Source of the DNA: Rhodospirillales bacterium
Lineage (GTDB): Bacteria; Pseudomonadota; Alphaproteobacteria; Rhodospirillales; Casp-alpha2
DNA: 33,002 nucleotides
Direction of reading: 5' to 3'
Assembly: GCA_013203595.1 (NCBI GenBank)
Contig: JABMNT010000061.1
Span: 1 to 33,002, forward strand
The notes beneath the pieces are model-generated. The model ran no database searches. It was not told the DNA's origin and saw nothing but the letters and a program-made list of their open reading frames with translations. This document shows positions 1 to 9,231 of this stretch, piece after piece; position 1 is the stretch's first letter; every line of letters begins with the position of its first letter. Made by a program: the position numbers and the translations under genes.

Positions 1-3
1 ATC

Positions 4-1944
4 ATGAGCAAGGTAATCGGTATTGACCTTGGGACCACCAACTCCTGCGTGGCGTTGATGGACGGCAAGGAAGCTAAAGTAATTGAAAACGCAGAAGGTA
101 CGCGAACAACGCCGTCTATGGTCGCTTTCGCCAACGGAGAACGTCTTATTGGGCAGCCGGCGAAACGCCAGGCCGTAACCAACCCGGAAAATACCCTGTA
201 CGCGATCAAGCGGCTGGTCGGCCGTCGGTTTGACGATCCGGTCACCAAAAAAGACAAAAAAATGGTTCCCTACAAGATCATCAAGGGCGAAAGTGGTGAT
301 GCCTGGGTTGAAGCCGAAGGTAAAAAATACAGCCCGAGCCAGATCAGCGCCTTCATTCTGCAAAAAATGAAGGAAACCGCCGAGAGTTATCTGGGTGAGC
401 CGGTTACCCAGGCGGTGATTACGGTTCCAGCCTATTTTAACGATTCCCAGCGCCAGGCCACCAAAGACGCCGGTAAAATTGCCGGCCTCGACGTGCTTCG
501 GATCATCAACGAGCCAACTGCAGCGGCCCTGGCCTATGGCCTTGATAAGAAAGAAAGCGGCGTTATTGCGGTTTATGACCTGGGTGGCGGCACCTTCGAC
601 GTCTCCATTCTGGAAATCGGCGACGGCGTGTTTGAGGTTAAATCCACCAACGGGGACACCTTCCTCGGCGGCGAGGATTTCGACATCCGTATCGTTGATT
701 ATCTGGCCGACGAATTCAAGAAAGCCAACAGCGTTGATCTGCGTGAAGACAGCCTGGCCCTGCAGCGTCTGAAGGAAGCTGCAGAAAAAGCCAAGATCGA
801 GCTGTCCTCGGCAACCACAACCGAGATCAATCTGCCGTTCATTACCGCCGATCAGTCGGGACCGAAACACCTCAACCTGAAACTGACCCGCGCCAAGCTG
901 GAAGCCCTGGTCGAGGATTTGGTCGAACGGACGCTGGCACCGTGTAAACTGGCGCTCAAGGATGCCGGTCTGAAAGCCTCGGAAATTGACGAGGTGATTT
1001 TGGTCGGCGGCATGACCCGCATGCCGAAGGTTCAGGAGCAGGTGAAATCGTTCTTCGGCCGCGAGGCCCACAAGGGCGTCAACCCGGACGAAGTGGTTGC
1101 CATCGGGGCTGCCATTCAGGGCGGTGTCCTGAAGGGCGACGTCAAAGACGTCCTGCTGCTGGACGTGACACCGCTGAGTCTGGGGATTGAAACCCTGGGT
1201 GGCGTATTCACCCGGCTTATTGATCGCAACACCACCATCCCGACCCGCAAATCGCAGGTGTTCTCGACTGCCGAAGACAACCAGACAGCGGTCACCATCC
1301 GGGTTTTCCAGGGTGAGCGTGAAATGGCTGCCGACAATAAAATCCTCGGTCAGTTTGATCTGGTCGGCATCCCGCCGTCACATCGCGGCATGCCGCAGAT
1401 TGAAGTGACCTTCGATATTGATGCCAACGGGCTGGTCAACGTTTCCGCCAAGGACAAGGCAACGGGCAAAGAGCAGCAGATCCGCATCCAGGCGTCGGGC
1501 GGCCTGTCAGACGATGATATTGACCGCATGGTCAATGAAGCCGAACAGCATGCCGACGAAGACAAGGCCAAACGGGCCCTGGTCGAGGTCCGCAACTCCG
1601 CCGATACGCTGGTTCATTCTTCCGAGAGAAACCTGGAAGAATATGGCGACAAGGTCCCTGAAGAAGACAAAAAAGCCATTGAAACGGCCATTCAGGAGCT
1701 GAAAGATGCACTTGAAGTGGAAGAGGCCGACGTCGACGATATCAAGGGGAAAACCGAGGCCCTGACCGAAGTCTCCATGAAGCTTGGCGAGGCCATGTAC
1801 AAGGCAAGCCAGGCGGAAGCCGAGGCCGAGGCCGGAGGTGGTTCCGATAGCGGCGCCCAATCGGACGCCGGCGACAAGGAAGATTCCACCGTTGTCGATG
1901 CCGACTTCGAAGAAGTCGACCCGGATGAAGAAAAGAAAAAGTAA
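4..1944 (+). CDS. dnaK: Chaperone protein DnaK (Hsp70)
   Basis: ATP-dependent Hsp70 chaperone of the cytoplasm; with DnaJ and GrpE it binds exposed hydrophobic stretches of unfolded proteins. The 646-residue product has the usual length. The ATPase domain is recognisable from GIDLGTTNS near the N-terminus, the phosphate-loop motif DLGGGTFD starting at residue 192, and VGGMTRMP at about 334. The substrate-binding domain follows, then a helical lid rich in Glu/Lys and an acidic tail ending [11 protein letters not shown], a variant of the family's EEVD-like end. The start is the ATG three bases into the window, where the Hsp70 N-terminus begins; its promoter and any grpE lie outside. It is followed by dnaJ on the same strand after 87 bases that contain a hairpin. 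Identification is secure. Confidence 0.98.
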   Translation: MSKVIGIDLGTTNSCVALMDGKEAKVIENAEGTRTTPSMVAFANGERLIGQPAKRQAVTNPENTLYAIKRLVGRRFDDPVTKKDKKMVPYKIIKGESGDAWVEAEGKKYSPSQISAFILQKMKETAESYLGEPVTQAVITVPAYFNDSQRQATKDAGKIAGLDVLRIINEPTAAALAYGLDKKESGVIAVYDLGGGTFDVSILEIGDGVFEVKSTNGDTFLGGEDFDIRIVDYLADEFKKANSVDLREDSLALQRLKEAAEKAKIELSSATTTEINLPFITADQSGPKHLNLKLTRAKLEALVEDLVERTLAPCKLALKDAGLKASEIDEVILVGGMTRMPKVQEQVKSFFGREAHKGVNPDEVVAIGAAIQGGVLKGDVKDVLLLDVTPLSLGIETLGGVFTRLIDRNTTIPTRKSQVFSTAEDNQTAVTIRVFQGEREMAADNKILGQFDLVGIPPSHRGMPQIEVTFDIDANGLVNVSAKDKATGKEQQIRIQASGGLSDDDIDRMVNEAEQHADEDKAKRALVEVRNSADTLVHSSERNLEEYGDKVPEEDKKAIETAIQELKDALEVEEADVDDIKGKTEALTEVSMKLGEAMYKASQAEAEAEAGGGSDSGAQSDAGDKEDSTVVDADFEEVDPDEEKKK

Positions 1945-2009
1945 CCGGTAATGACCAGGCGTGGTCCTTTAAAGCCCATGCCTGGTCGTACCTCTCTGCT
2001 TTTTACCGG
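1945..2009 (+). promoter_or_regulatory. Intergenic hairpin between dnaK and dnaJ
   Basis: The inner arms at 1953-1964 and 1976-1987 pair over 12 positions (GACCAGGC with GCCTGGTC perfectly, then four more pairs including one G-U) around an 11-base loop. The flanking CCGGTAA (1945-1951) and TTACCGG (2003-2009) can close an outer stem. No clean T-run follows, so a full intrinsic terminator is not supported. By inference it could be a partial terminator, processing site or mRNA-stability element that lowers dnaJ output relative to dnaK. Confidence 0.6.
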
Positions 2010-2031
2010 ATAACCATCCAAGGTTGGCTGT

Positions 2032-3167
2032 ATGTCGAAAAAAGATTTTTATGAAACGTTAGGTGTTGAACGCGGCGCCGGTGACGATGAGCTGAAAAAA
2101 GTCTATCGCAAGCTTGCCATGCAATACCATCCGGACCGCAATCCCGACGATAAAAAGGCCGAACAGTCGTTCAAGGACGTCAATGAAGCCTATGAAATCC
2201 TGAAAGACGGCGACAAGCGCGCCGCCTATGACCGCTTTGGTCATGCCGCCTTCGAGCAGGGTGGTGCCGGCGGTGGCAACCGAGCCGGGGCCGGCTTTGG
2301 CGGTGGGTTTGCCGATATTTTCGATGAAATGTTCGGTGATTTTGCCGGCGGCGGGCGCCGCGGCCGGGCGGCGGCCGGAAACGGTTCCGATTTGCGTTTC
2401 AATATGGAAGTGACCCTGGAAGACGCCTTCAAGGGCAAACAGACGGAAGTGCGCGTACCCACGTCCGCAGCCTGCGGCGGCTGCAAGGGAACCGGTTCGC
2501 AAGGGGCCAAGGCACCGACCACCTGCGGGGCCTGTAACGGGCATGGTCGGGTACGCGCCCAACAGGGCTTCTTCACCGTCGAGCGCACCTGTTCCTCCTG
2601 CCAGGGCACCGGCGAAGTGATCAAGGATCCGTGCCGGGTTTGTGCCGGTGCCGGACGCGTCCAGAAAGAGAAAACCCTCAGTGTCAATATTCCGGCCGGT
2701 GTGGAAGAAGGCACACGCATTCGGCTTTCCGGTGAAGGCGAAGCCGGCCTGCGCGGCGCGCCGGCGGGTGATTTGTATATCTTCCTGTCGATCAAGCCGC
2801 ACCCCTGTTCCAGCGCGATGGCGCCGACATTCATTGCCGGGTGCCGATTCCCATGACCAAAGCGGCCCTGGGTGGAACCATCGAGGTGCCGACGGTAGAG
2901 GGCAAGATGGCCCGGGTTACCATACCGGCCGGGACTCCGACCGGTCACCAGTTCCGGCTGCGCGACAAAGGCATGACGATTTTGCGCTCAAAAGCCCGCG
3001 GCGACATGTTCATCCAGGCCTTTATCGAGACCCCGGTCAATCTGACGGCCCGTCAAGAAGAGTTGCTGAAGGAGTTCGAAGGGGAAAGCCCGGAAGACAC
3101 CACCAGTCCACAGAGCCACGGATTTTTCTCAAAAGTCAAAGATATCTGGGAAGACTTGAAGGAGTAA
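2032..3167 (+). pseudogene. dnaJ: Chaperone protein DnaJ (Hsp40), frameshifted by one base
   Basis: Co-chaperone that delivers substrates to DnaK and stimulates its ATPase. The first frame (2032-2856) carries the J domain with the HPD motif at residues 33-35, a Gly/Phe-rich segment, and all four zinc-finger CxxCxGxG repeats between about residues 148 and 208. It loses homology after the codons for KPHP (residue 258) and stops at 2856. The rest of the C-terminal domain continues in another frame, from about 2806 to the stop at 3167, with family-typical motifs [17 protein letters not shown] and LRDKGM. Adding one C to the C-run at 2802-2805 restores one 378-residue reading frame, the normal DnaJ length. 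The protein is therefore otherwise intact. The break may be a homopolymer sequencing error, or a recent mutation leaving a truncated DnaJ without most of C-terminal domain II. Confidence 0.9.
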
Positions 3168-3174
3168 ACCTTCC

Positions 3175-3678
3175 ATGACAGTTCAGGCATCTCCCCACAT
3201 AACACTCCGTCCCTACCAGGCCGGTGACGAACAGGCGATCGGCGAGCTGATCACAACCATCCAGCGCGATGAATTTAACGTCCCGTTGAGCCTCGACGAT
3301 CAGCCTGATCTGGCGGACATCGCCGGCTTCTATGGGCATGGAACAGGCGGTTTCTGGGTCGCCATCTGTGCCGATCAGATTGTCGGAACCATTGCCCTGC
3401 TGGACATTACAAATCAGCAGACAGCGCTTCGTAAAATGTTTGTGGCGAAAGCCTATCGTGGATCCGCCATCGGTGTCGCGAAAAGGCTACTTGAAAACCT
3501 GATAAGTGAATGCCGGCAAAAAAACGTTACGGAAATCTTTTTGGGAACGACGGCCGACTTCCTTGCGGCCCACCGGTTCTATGAAAAAAACGGCTTCAAA
3601 CAGTTCAGCAAAACCGACCTGCCACCGCGCTTTCCGATCATGGCTGTCGACAGCCGGTTTTACCGGCTGGAGCTGTAG
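3175..3678 (+). CDS. GNAT-family N-acetyltransferase
   Basis: Predicted acyl-CoA-dependent N-acetyltransferase of 167 residues; the substrate cannot be read from sequence. The GNAT fold is indicated by an N-terminal strand ITLRPYQAGDEQAI, a central strand with VGTIALLDI, the acetyl-CoA-binding segment around LRKMFVAKAYRGSAIGVAKRLLE (with the R/Q-x-x-G-x-G/A loop replaced by RGSAIG), and a C-terminal AAHRFYEKNGFKQF, typical of the last helix and strand. The ATG lies 7 bases after the dnaJ stop. An AAGGAG sequence at the end of dnaJ can serve as its ribosome site, so it is probably co-transcribed with dnaJ. No functional link to the chaperones is evident. Confidence 0.85.
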   Translation: MTVQASPHITLRPYQAGDEQAIGELITTIQRDEFNVPLSLDDQPDLADIAGFYGHGTGGFWVAICADQIVGTIALLDITNQQTALRKMFVAKAYRGSAIGVAKRLLENLISECRQKNVTEIFLGTTADFLAAHRFYEKNGFKQFSKTDLPPRFPIMAVDSRFYRLEL

Positions 3679-3784
3679 GCCGCCCGCTGACGCCTGCCGT
3701 CCGCCGGTTCGGCTTTACCTGACCCGGATCACGCGCTAGCTTGCGCCTCGAAAACGCTGCAAAACAAATACTGGAATTTATGTA

Positions 3785-4504
3785 ATGAGACCTTCTGGCC
3801 GCGCCATCGATGAATTACGTGCTATCTCCCTGGAACCGGGATTTTCCAAACATGCGGAAGGCTCCTGTATGGCACGGTTTGGCGATACCCACGTCTTATG
3901 CACAGCCAGCGTCGAGGAACGGGTTCCGCCGTGGATGCGCAACAGCGGTAAGGGCTGGGTGACGGCTGAATACGGCATGTTGCCCAGGGCAACCGGCTCA
4001 CGCATGGACCGGGAAGCGGCGCGCGGCAAACAATCGGGCCGGACCCAGGAAATTCAGCGTCTGATCGGGCGTTCCCTGCGCGCCGTTGTTGACATGAAAG
4101 CCATGGGTGAGATGCAGGTACGTGTCGACTGCGACGTGATTCAGGCCGATGGCGGTACCCGCACGGCATCCATCACCGGTGCCTATGTCGCCCTCTACCA
4201 GGCCTTTGAGGGATGTATTGCGCGCGGTTTAATAAGCGCCATCCCCATGAGCGATGCCGTGGCGGCGATATCCTGTGGCATCTACAAAGGACAACCGGTG
4301 CTGGATCTCGATTATGACGAAGACAGCGTCGCCGACACGGATGCCAACTTCGTGCTGACGGGAAAAGGCGGTATCGTCGAAATTCAGGGAACGGCGGAAG
4401 CAGACCCCTTTTCTGAAGAAGACTTCAGTGCGCTTATGGGCCTCGCCAAAAAGGGGATTTCCGAACTGGTTATCGCGCAACGCAAAGTTCTGGGTCTGGA
4501 TTGA
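3785..4504 (+). CDS. rph: Ribonuclease PH
   Basis: Phosphorolytic 3'-to-5' exoribonuclease that trims the 3' ends of tRNA precursors. The 239-residue length is normal. Family signatures are the N-terminal [12 protein letters not shown], the [17 protein letters not shown] strand region, [14 protein letters not shown], the arginine-rich [13 protein letters not shown], the [18 protein letters not shown] catalytic segment, and DLDYDEDS near the C-terminus. It is followed closely by rdgB (6 bases) and hemW, a cluster common in Alphaproteobacteria. In many relatives rph lies beside hrcA-grpE; here the preceding genes are dnaK-dnaJ-GNAT. The 106-base gap upstream could hold a promoter, but I see no convincing -35/-10 pair in it. 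Confidence 0.97.
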   Translation: MRPSGRAIDELRAISLEPGFSKHAEGSCMARFGDTHVLCTASVEERVPPWMRNSGKGWVTAEYGMLPRATGSRMDREAARGKQSGRTQEIQRLIGRSLRAVVDMKAMGEMQVRVDCDVIQADGGTRTASITGAYVALYQAFEGCIARGLISAIPMSDAVAAISCGIYKGQPVLDLDYDEDSVADTDANFVLTGKGGIVEIQGTAEADPFSEEDFSALMGLAKKGISELVIAQRKVLGLD

Positions 4505-4510
4505 TCACAA

Positions 4511-5107
4511 ATGGCACGGCGGTTTAACGAACAGAAACTGGTTATCGCCAGCCACAACCAGGGCAAGGTGCGTGAAATCGCCGAATTGTTGGCACCCTAT
4601 CAGACGGAAGTTGTTTCGGCTACGGAACTTGACCTGGCGGAACCGGACGAAACCGGTTCAACCTTTGCTGCCAACGCCGAGCTGAAAGCCCGGGCATCGG
4701 CGCAAGCCGCCGGTCTGGCGGCACTGGCCGACGATTCCGGGCTTTGCGTCAATGCGCTCGGGGGTGATCCGGGGCTGTTTTCGGCCAGATGGGCCGGCCC
4801 GGCCAAGGACTTTTCAATGGCCATGGCGGAGGTCCACCGGAAATTGAGGGACTATGAGGATAAATCGGCCTATTTCATCAGTGTTCTGGCACTGGTCTGG
4901 CCGGACGGCCATTGTGAGACCTTCGAAGGCAGGATTACCGGGACCATCACTGATCCGGCCCACGGACACAATGGTTTCGGTTACGATCCGATATTTGTTC
5001 CCGATGGTCACTCCCTGACTTTTGGCGAATTCGAGCCGGCCGCCAAGAATGCCATTACCCATCGCGCGGTTGCCTTTCAGAAACTTGTGAACAGCTGTTT
5101 TGAGTAG
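4511..5107 (+). CDS. rdgB: dITP/XTP pyrophosphatase (RdgB/HAM1 family)
   Basis: Hydrolyses non-canonical purine nucleoside triphosphates (ITP, dITP, XTP) to the monophosphate, keeping deaminated purines out of nucleic acids. The 198-residue product has the HAM1 signatures: [12 protein letters not shown] near the N-terminus (nucleotide-binding S-x-N-x-x-K), LADDSGL with the acidic pair D74-D75, [25 protein letters not shown], and the C-terminal [10 protein letters not shown]. It starts 6 bases after the rph stop and is followed by hemW after 27 bases, so the three genes probably form one transcript. Confidence 0.96.
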   Translation: MARRFNEQKLVIASHNQGKVREIAELLAPYQTEVVSATELDLAEPDETGSTFAANAELKARASAQAAGLAALADDSGLCVNALGGDPGLFSARWAGPAKDFSMAMAEVHRKLRDYEDKSAYFISVLALVWPDGHCETFEGRITGTITDPAHGHNGFGYDPIFVPDGHSLTFGEFEPAAKNAITHRAVAFQKLVNSCFE

Positions 5108-5134
5108 GCTGAACAGCCCGGGGCGGTAACGCCG

Positions 5135-6265
5135 ATGTTTGCCCTTTATATTCATTGGCCTTTTTGTCTGAAAAAATGCCCTTATTGCGACTTTAACTCG
5201 CACGTCTCCGCCGTCGTTGATCAGGACCGCTGGCGCCGGGCCCTGTTGCAGGATTTGCACCATTTTGGCCAGCAGACCCGGGGGCGGCGGCTTACCAGTG
5301 TGTTTTTTGGCGGCGGCACTCCGTCGCTGATGGAGGCATCCACGGTTGCCGCTTTGCTCGACCGGGCGGGCGACTACTGGCAAACCGATGATACGCTGGA
5401 AGTCACCCTGGAAGCCAACCCCACATCCAGTGAGGCCGCCAAGTTCGCGGCTTACAAAACGGCTGGCATCAACCGCTTGTCTATCGGTGTGCAGTCCTTC
5501 GATGACCGCGTCCTCAAACAACTGGGACGCCAGCACGCGGCGGCGGAAGCGCGGCTTGCCATCGCCCAGGCGCAGGCGGTTTTTGCGCGCACGTCCTTTG
5601 ATCTGATCTACGCCACGCCCGGGCAAACGCGCCGGCACTGGCGCCAGCAGCTCGACCAGGCCCTCGACCTGGCAGGTGATCACCTGTCGCTCTATCAACT
5701 GACCATCGAAAGCGGCACCGCTTTTCATCGCGACGGTGTTGCTGCCGCCGATGGCGATTTGGCCGCCGACCTGTATGAAGACACCCAGCACAGGCTCGCC
5801 GAAGCCGGCCTTTCCGCCTACGAAATTTCCAACCATGCCCGCCCGGGTCAGGCATGCCGCCACAATCTCGTCTACTGGCAGGGCGGCGACTACGTGGGCA
5901 TCGGTCCCGGAGCACACGGGCGGTTACGCCTGGCTGAGCAAACCGTTGCCACCCACCAGATTCATAATCCGGATTCCTGGTTGCGGTCCGTTGACCGGCT
6001 TGGCCACGGCACCGCAAAACGCCGGACCCTGACGGCACAGGACCGGGCTGAAGAATTGCTGATTCTGGGCCTTCGCCTGACCGAAGGCATCGATCTGGCC
6101 GCCATCAGGGAACGCACGGGCATTGCCCTGATTGATTATCTCGATGCCGGGCAACTGACCGCTTTGAAGTCGGGCGGCTATCTGGTGAACACCGAGAGCC
6201 GGGTGACGGCAACGGCGGACGGCCTGGCACGGCTCAATGCGGTCATTGCAAAACTGCTGGTCTGA
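5135..6265 (+). CDS. hemW: Radical SAM heme chaperone HemW
   Basis: HemW-type radical SAM protein, once annotated as oxygen-independent coproporphyrinogen III oxidase and now understood as a heme-binding chaperone. The 376-residue product starts with the HemW N-terminus FALYIHWPFC and has the CX3CX2C cluster motif at C11, C15 and C18 for the [4Fe-4S] centre. This pattern separates HemW from true HemN, which has an extra cysteine. FFGGGTPSLM, LEANPTS and GINRLSIGVQSFDD are the usual radical SAM core motifs. CRHNLVYWQGGDYVGIGPGAHG, with its HNxxYW element, is the HemW hallmark. It is last in the rph-rdgB-hemW run and convergent with the lipoprotein gene at 6368. Confidence 0.96.
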   Translation: MFALYIHWPFCLKKCPYCDFNSHVSAVVDQDRWRRALLQDLHHFGQQTRGRRLTSVFFGGGTPSLMEASTVAALLDRAGDYWQTDDTLEVTLEANPTSSEAAKFAAYKTAGINRLSIGVQSFDDRVLKQLGRQHAAAEARLAIAQAQAVFARTSFDLIYATPGQTRRHWRQQLDQALDLAGDHLSLYQLTIESGTAFHRDGVAAADGDLAADLYEDTQHRLAEAGLSAYEISNHARPGQACRHNLVYWQGGDYVGIGPGAHGRLRLAEQTVATHQIHNPDSWLRSVDRLGHGTAKRRTLTAQDRAEELLILGLRLTEGIDLAAIRERTGIALIDYLDAGQLTALKSGGYLVNTESRVTATADGLARLNAVIAKLLV

Positions 6266-6367
6266 CCCTGCGGCTAGTGCAGTTCATGTTTATATGGAAA
6301 CAGCTGAGATCGCCAAAAAGGGGCCTGCCGGTTAGGAGCGAATGAACAACCTCGTGAGAAATCACAC

Positions 6368-7843
6368 CTAGTTGGTCAGCACGGCAAAAGTTTCCGGGGC
6401 TTTTGAAATTACCCGGTTTTCATCCCGGCCCACTTCCATGACGGCCAGCCCGCGCTCGGCGGTGCCGCCAGCTATGAATCGAAACACGCCGTCGCGGCCC
6501 CAAAACCCGTTTGGATTGGTAAGCGCCGCCGGACTGAAATCCGCACCACCCTCCTTGCGCGCCAGAACCGAAACCAGAGCCGTTGCATCATAGGCCATGG
6601 TCACCAGCCGGGGCGGGCGCTCGCCGTAGGTGTCCGTATACAGCTGTTCAAATTCCATGCGCGCAGACGGCGGTGGCGCCGCATACCAACCGCCAATAAG
6701 GGCGGGTTCCTTGCCGATGCCCGGCTCATCCCATTGACCGGTTCCCAGCATGCGAACCGTGCCCGGATCGATATCATAGAAGGGCAGCAATGCGGCCACG
6801 GATAGCAGGCGCTTGCCGCCATCCGCCACCAGCAGGGCTTCAAAAGGCAGATCACCAATGGTTTGCAGGTTCTCCAGGCGTTTGAGGGCGCGCTTTGAAA
6901 TTTCATCGTCCTGGGCCTCGAGCACCTTGCGCTGCTCCAGAAGCGCCCTGCGGCGGATGTCGTAATCGCCAAACTGGCGGATGACATCGGAAAATTCCTG
7001 GGCCGAGGGATCGTAAAAACGGGCTCTGGTTATGCTGGCCCCCAGAACGTCCACGGTCTGACGCATGGCAGCAACCACCCGGGCCCCATAGGTGTTATCC
7101 GGGGCGAGCACGGCAAATCGGGTTATGCCTTTCGAATTGGCATAGCTGACCACCCGGGCGACCTGTTCCGATGGCAGAAAACCCAGGGTATAGACGCCAT
7201 TGCCGGCAATTTCATGATCATTTGAAAAGGCCAGAACCGGCACATTGGCGGCCACGGCCGCGGGTGTGACCGCAGCAACATTGCGCGACAGCAAGGGACC
7301 CAAGATGACTGCGGCGCCGTCGCCGATGGCCAGGCTGGCCGCGTTGGCAGCACCCTCCGGTGTGCCTTTGGTGTCGTGCGGCAGCAATTCAAACCGGGAA
7401 TCGGCAAAATCAAAAAGCGCCAGTTGGGCCGCATTCAGAAGCGCTTTGCCAATGGCCGCGTTGCTCCCCGTCAATGGCAGCAGAAGGGCAATACGGACGG
7501 TATCACTGGTTGCCGCCGGTGGCACCCGCACTTCGTCTTGCGGAATGGTGCCAACGGCACCGGCGGGGCCGTTCAGAAAGGGCAGGAAAGAGGGAAGTTG
7601 AGGGGAGGCACCCGGTGGAAGCACCCTTTGCGGAGCCGGGGCGCCAACAGCAGGTGAAGGCAGCGATGGCAGGTTTTGCTGGGATGAACCGGAGCCACCC
7701 AGAATCGGGCGCTCACTGGGAACGCGGGCTTGCGTCCGTTCAAAAATTTCAGGAGACTGGCAGCCAGCCAAGGAGAGCGTTAAGATGAAAAAGCTCAGGA
7801 AGTAACGGCGGACACCCCAAGTAAATGGCGAAACATATATCAT
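6368..7843 (-). CDS. LpoA-like penicillin-binding protein activator (outer-membrane lipoprotein)
   Basis: Predicted lipoprotein with a periplasmic ligand-binding fold, the group annotated as penicillin-binding protein activators related to LpoA. I chose the ATG at 7843 because AAGGAAG lies upstream of it and because it gives a clean signal: a short basic N-terminus, hydrophobic core and lipobox LAGC with the lipidated Cys at residue 28. A longer start at 7864 lacks a ribosome site. A Pro/Gly/Ser-rich linker follows. The type I periplasmic-binding domain then starts at VRIALLLPLTGSNAAIGKAL and includes GAAVILGPLLSRNVAAVTP, VPVLAFSNDHE and FAVLAPDNTYGARV. The product is 491 residues. By inference from family and neighbours it supports cell-wall synthesis; the PBP partner is unknown. 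It is divergent from rsmI, and their 5' ends nearly or actually overlap. Confidence 0.88.
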   Translation of the reverse strand: MIYVSPFTWGVRRYFLSFFILTLSLAGCQSPEIFERTQARVPSERPILGGSGSSQQNLPSLPSPAVGAPAPQRVLPPGASPQLPSFLPFLNGPAGAVGTIPQDEVRVPPAATSDTVRIALLLPLTGSNAAIGKALLNAAQLALFDFADSRFELLPHDTKGTPEGAANAASLAIGDGAAVILGPLLSRNVAAVTPAAVAANVPVLAFSNDHEIAGNGVYTLGFLPSEQVARVVSYANSKGITRFAVLAPDNTYGARVVAAMRQTVDVLGASITRARFYDPSAQEFSDVIRQFGDYDIRRRALLEQRKVLEAQDDEISKRALKRLENLQTIGDLPFEALLVADGGKRLLSVAALLPFYDIDPGTVRMLGTGQWDEPGIGKEPALIGGWYAAPPPSARMEFEQLYTDTYGERPPRLVTMAYDATALVSVLARKEGGADFSPAALTNPNGFWGRDGVFRFIAGGTAERGLAVMEVGRDENRVISKAPETFAVLTN

Positions 7844-8784
7844 CAACAGACGAGCTTCCTTCATTGGGCGATGCAGTCGATCAACAATCTGCGAACGTTG
7901 CAGAGCCTAGCGATACAGAGAGCCTGTGTAAACCTTCGCTCAAGCCGCTGGCGGCGGGTTTGTATCTGGTCGCAACGCCGATCGGCAATGCCGCGGATAT
8001 CACACTGCGAGCCCTTGACATCTTGGCCCGTGCCGATCTGGTTCTGTGCGAGGATACCCGGGTTTCAGGAAACCTGCTTAAAATTCACGGGCTCCACGCC
8101 AGACTGCAGGCTTATCACGAGCACAACGCGGAACGGGTCCGGCCAATGGTCATGAAACGGCTAAAAGCCGGCGCTGTCATCGCCTTGATTTCGGATGCGG
8201 GCATGCCCCTGATTTCAGACCCCGGCTATCGCATGGTCGCGGACTGCGTCGCCGCGGGAATTAACCTGACCGCCGCACCCGGCCCCTCGGCTAGCCTGAC
8301 CGCCCTGGTGCTGTCGGGACTGCCGACTGACCGGTTTTATTTTCAGGGATTTTTGTCGCCAAAGACTACTGCCCGCAAAAAAACCCTGGCCGAGATTTCA
8401 GCGATCCCCGGAACCCTGATCTTTTTGGAATCGGCCAAGCGTCTGGGCCGCTGCCTCGCCGACATGGCTGATGTACTGGGGCCCCGACCGGCTGCGGTCG
8501 GGCGTGAATTGACCAAGTTTTACGAAGAGATCCGGCGCGGCCCGCTGGATGAACTGGCTACACATTACAGCCTTGCGGGCCCACCCAAGGGTGAAATAAC
8601 CCTCTGTGTCGGGCCACCCCTGCCGGCGGCGCCGCCAACGGATGCGGAATTAGACCGGTTGCTGGCATCAGCCCTGGAAAGCCAGAGCGTCCGGGAAGTC
8701 GCCGCCACTTTTTCCGCGCGAACGGGCCTGCCAAAACGCGCCCTCTATGCCCGCGCGCAGGCGCTCAAGGATCGCCTGTCTTGA
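7825..8784 (+). CDS. rsmI: 16S rRNA (cytidine(1402)-2'-O)-methyltransferase RsmI
   Basis: SAM-dependent methyltransferase that 2'-O-methylates C1402 in the decoding centre of 16S rRNA. Conserved motifs are LYLVATPIGNAADITLRAL, LCEDTRVSGNLL, LISDAGMPLISDPGYRMV and the AAPGPSASLTALVLSGLP core, with FQGFLSPK and LIFLESAKR after it; the C-terminal region is helical and DNA/RNA-binding-like. From the ATG at 7825 the protein has 319 residues with about 45 before the first conserved motif, longer than the roughly 15 usual. The only other near start is TTG at 7864. The ATG start overlaps the divergent lipoprotein CDS by 19 bases, so the start is uncertain. Its stop overlaps the TTG start of yraN. Confidence 0.94.
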   Translation: MAKHISSTDELPSLGDAVDQQSANVAEPSDTESLCKPSLKPLAAGLYLVATPIGNAADITLRALDILARADLVLCEDTRVSGNLLKIHGLHARLQAYHEHNAERVRPMVMKRLKAGAVIALISDAGMPLISDPGYRMVADCVAAGINLTAAPGPSASLTALVLSGLPTDRFYFQGFLSPKTTARKKTLAEISAIPGTLIFLESAKRLGRCLADMADVLGPRPAAVGRELTKFYEEIRRGPLDELATHYSLAGPPKGEITLCVGPPLPAAPPTDAELDRLLASALESQSVREVAATFSARTGLPKRALYARAQALKDRLS

Positions 8785-9140
8785 GTAAGCGGCAAAAACG
8801 CAGGGCCTGGCGCCTTGGCCTCCACGCCGAGAGCTGGGCTGCCTGGTCGCTGGTTTGTTGCGGTTACCGGATTTTGGCCAGACGGTTCAGGTCGGCGGTC
8901 GGTGAAATTGATATCATTGCCAGGCGCGGCCCGCTGCTCTGCTTTGTTGAAGTCAAGGCGCGAACCGCGGTGATTGATGAAACCCCGGTGTCACAGCGGC
9001 AGATGCGGCGGATTGAAAGGGCCAGTCTTTTGTTTTTGCAAAGCCAGCCAAATCTGCGGGAGATGGATCTGCGCTATGATGTGATTTTGGTTCGCCCCTG
9101 GCGCTGGCCGGTGCATCTCACCGATATATGGCGACCATAA
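8781..9140 (+). CDS. YraN/UPF0102 family endonuclease-like protein
   Basis: Small conserved protein of 119 residues with a PD-(D/E)XK nuclease-type core. The catalytic-looking pattern is visible as GEIDIIARRGPLLCFVEVKAR: Glu-x-Asp, then Glu-x-Lys after a hydrophobic strand. An N-terminal basic stretch and LGLHAESWAAWSL precede it. The cellular role is not established for the family. The start is TTG, sharing bases with the rsmI TGA stop (TTGA at 8781-8784), which points to translational coupling. The rsmI-yraN order is widespread in Proteobacteria. Confidence 0.93.
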   Translation: MSKRQKRRAWRLGLHAESWAAWSLVCCGYRILARRFRSAVGEIDIIARRGPLLCFVEVKARTAVIDETPVSQRQMRRIERASLLFLQSQPNLREMDLRYDVILVRPWRWPVHLTDIWRP

Positions 9141-9231
9141 GGAATCGTTACGCTTTTTTCATGTGTTTGCGCTACACAGTTCTCAGGTTAAACTTCCCTA
9201 TCAACAACCAACACAGAATGGGTCCTCAATC

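Noticed and set aside
4814-5917. Long open frame of 367 codons on the minus strand
   Set aside because: It lies opposite rdgB and hemW, both clearly real, and has no family features; GC-rich codon bias makes such antisense frames common.
6342-6371. Nine-codon frame with an AGGAG site after hemW
   Set aside because: It is short, isolated and overlaps the end of the convergent lipoprotein gene; no leader function is evident.
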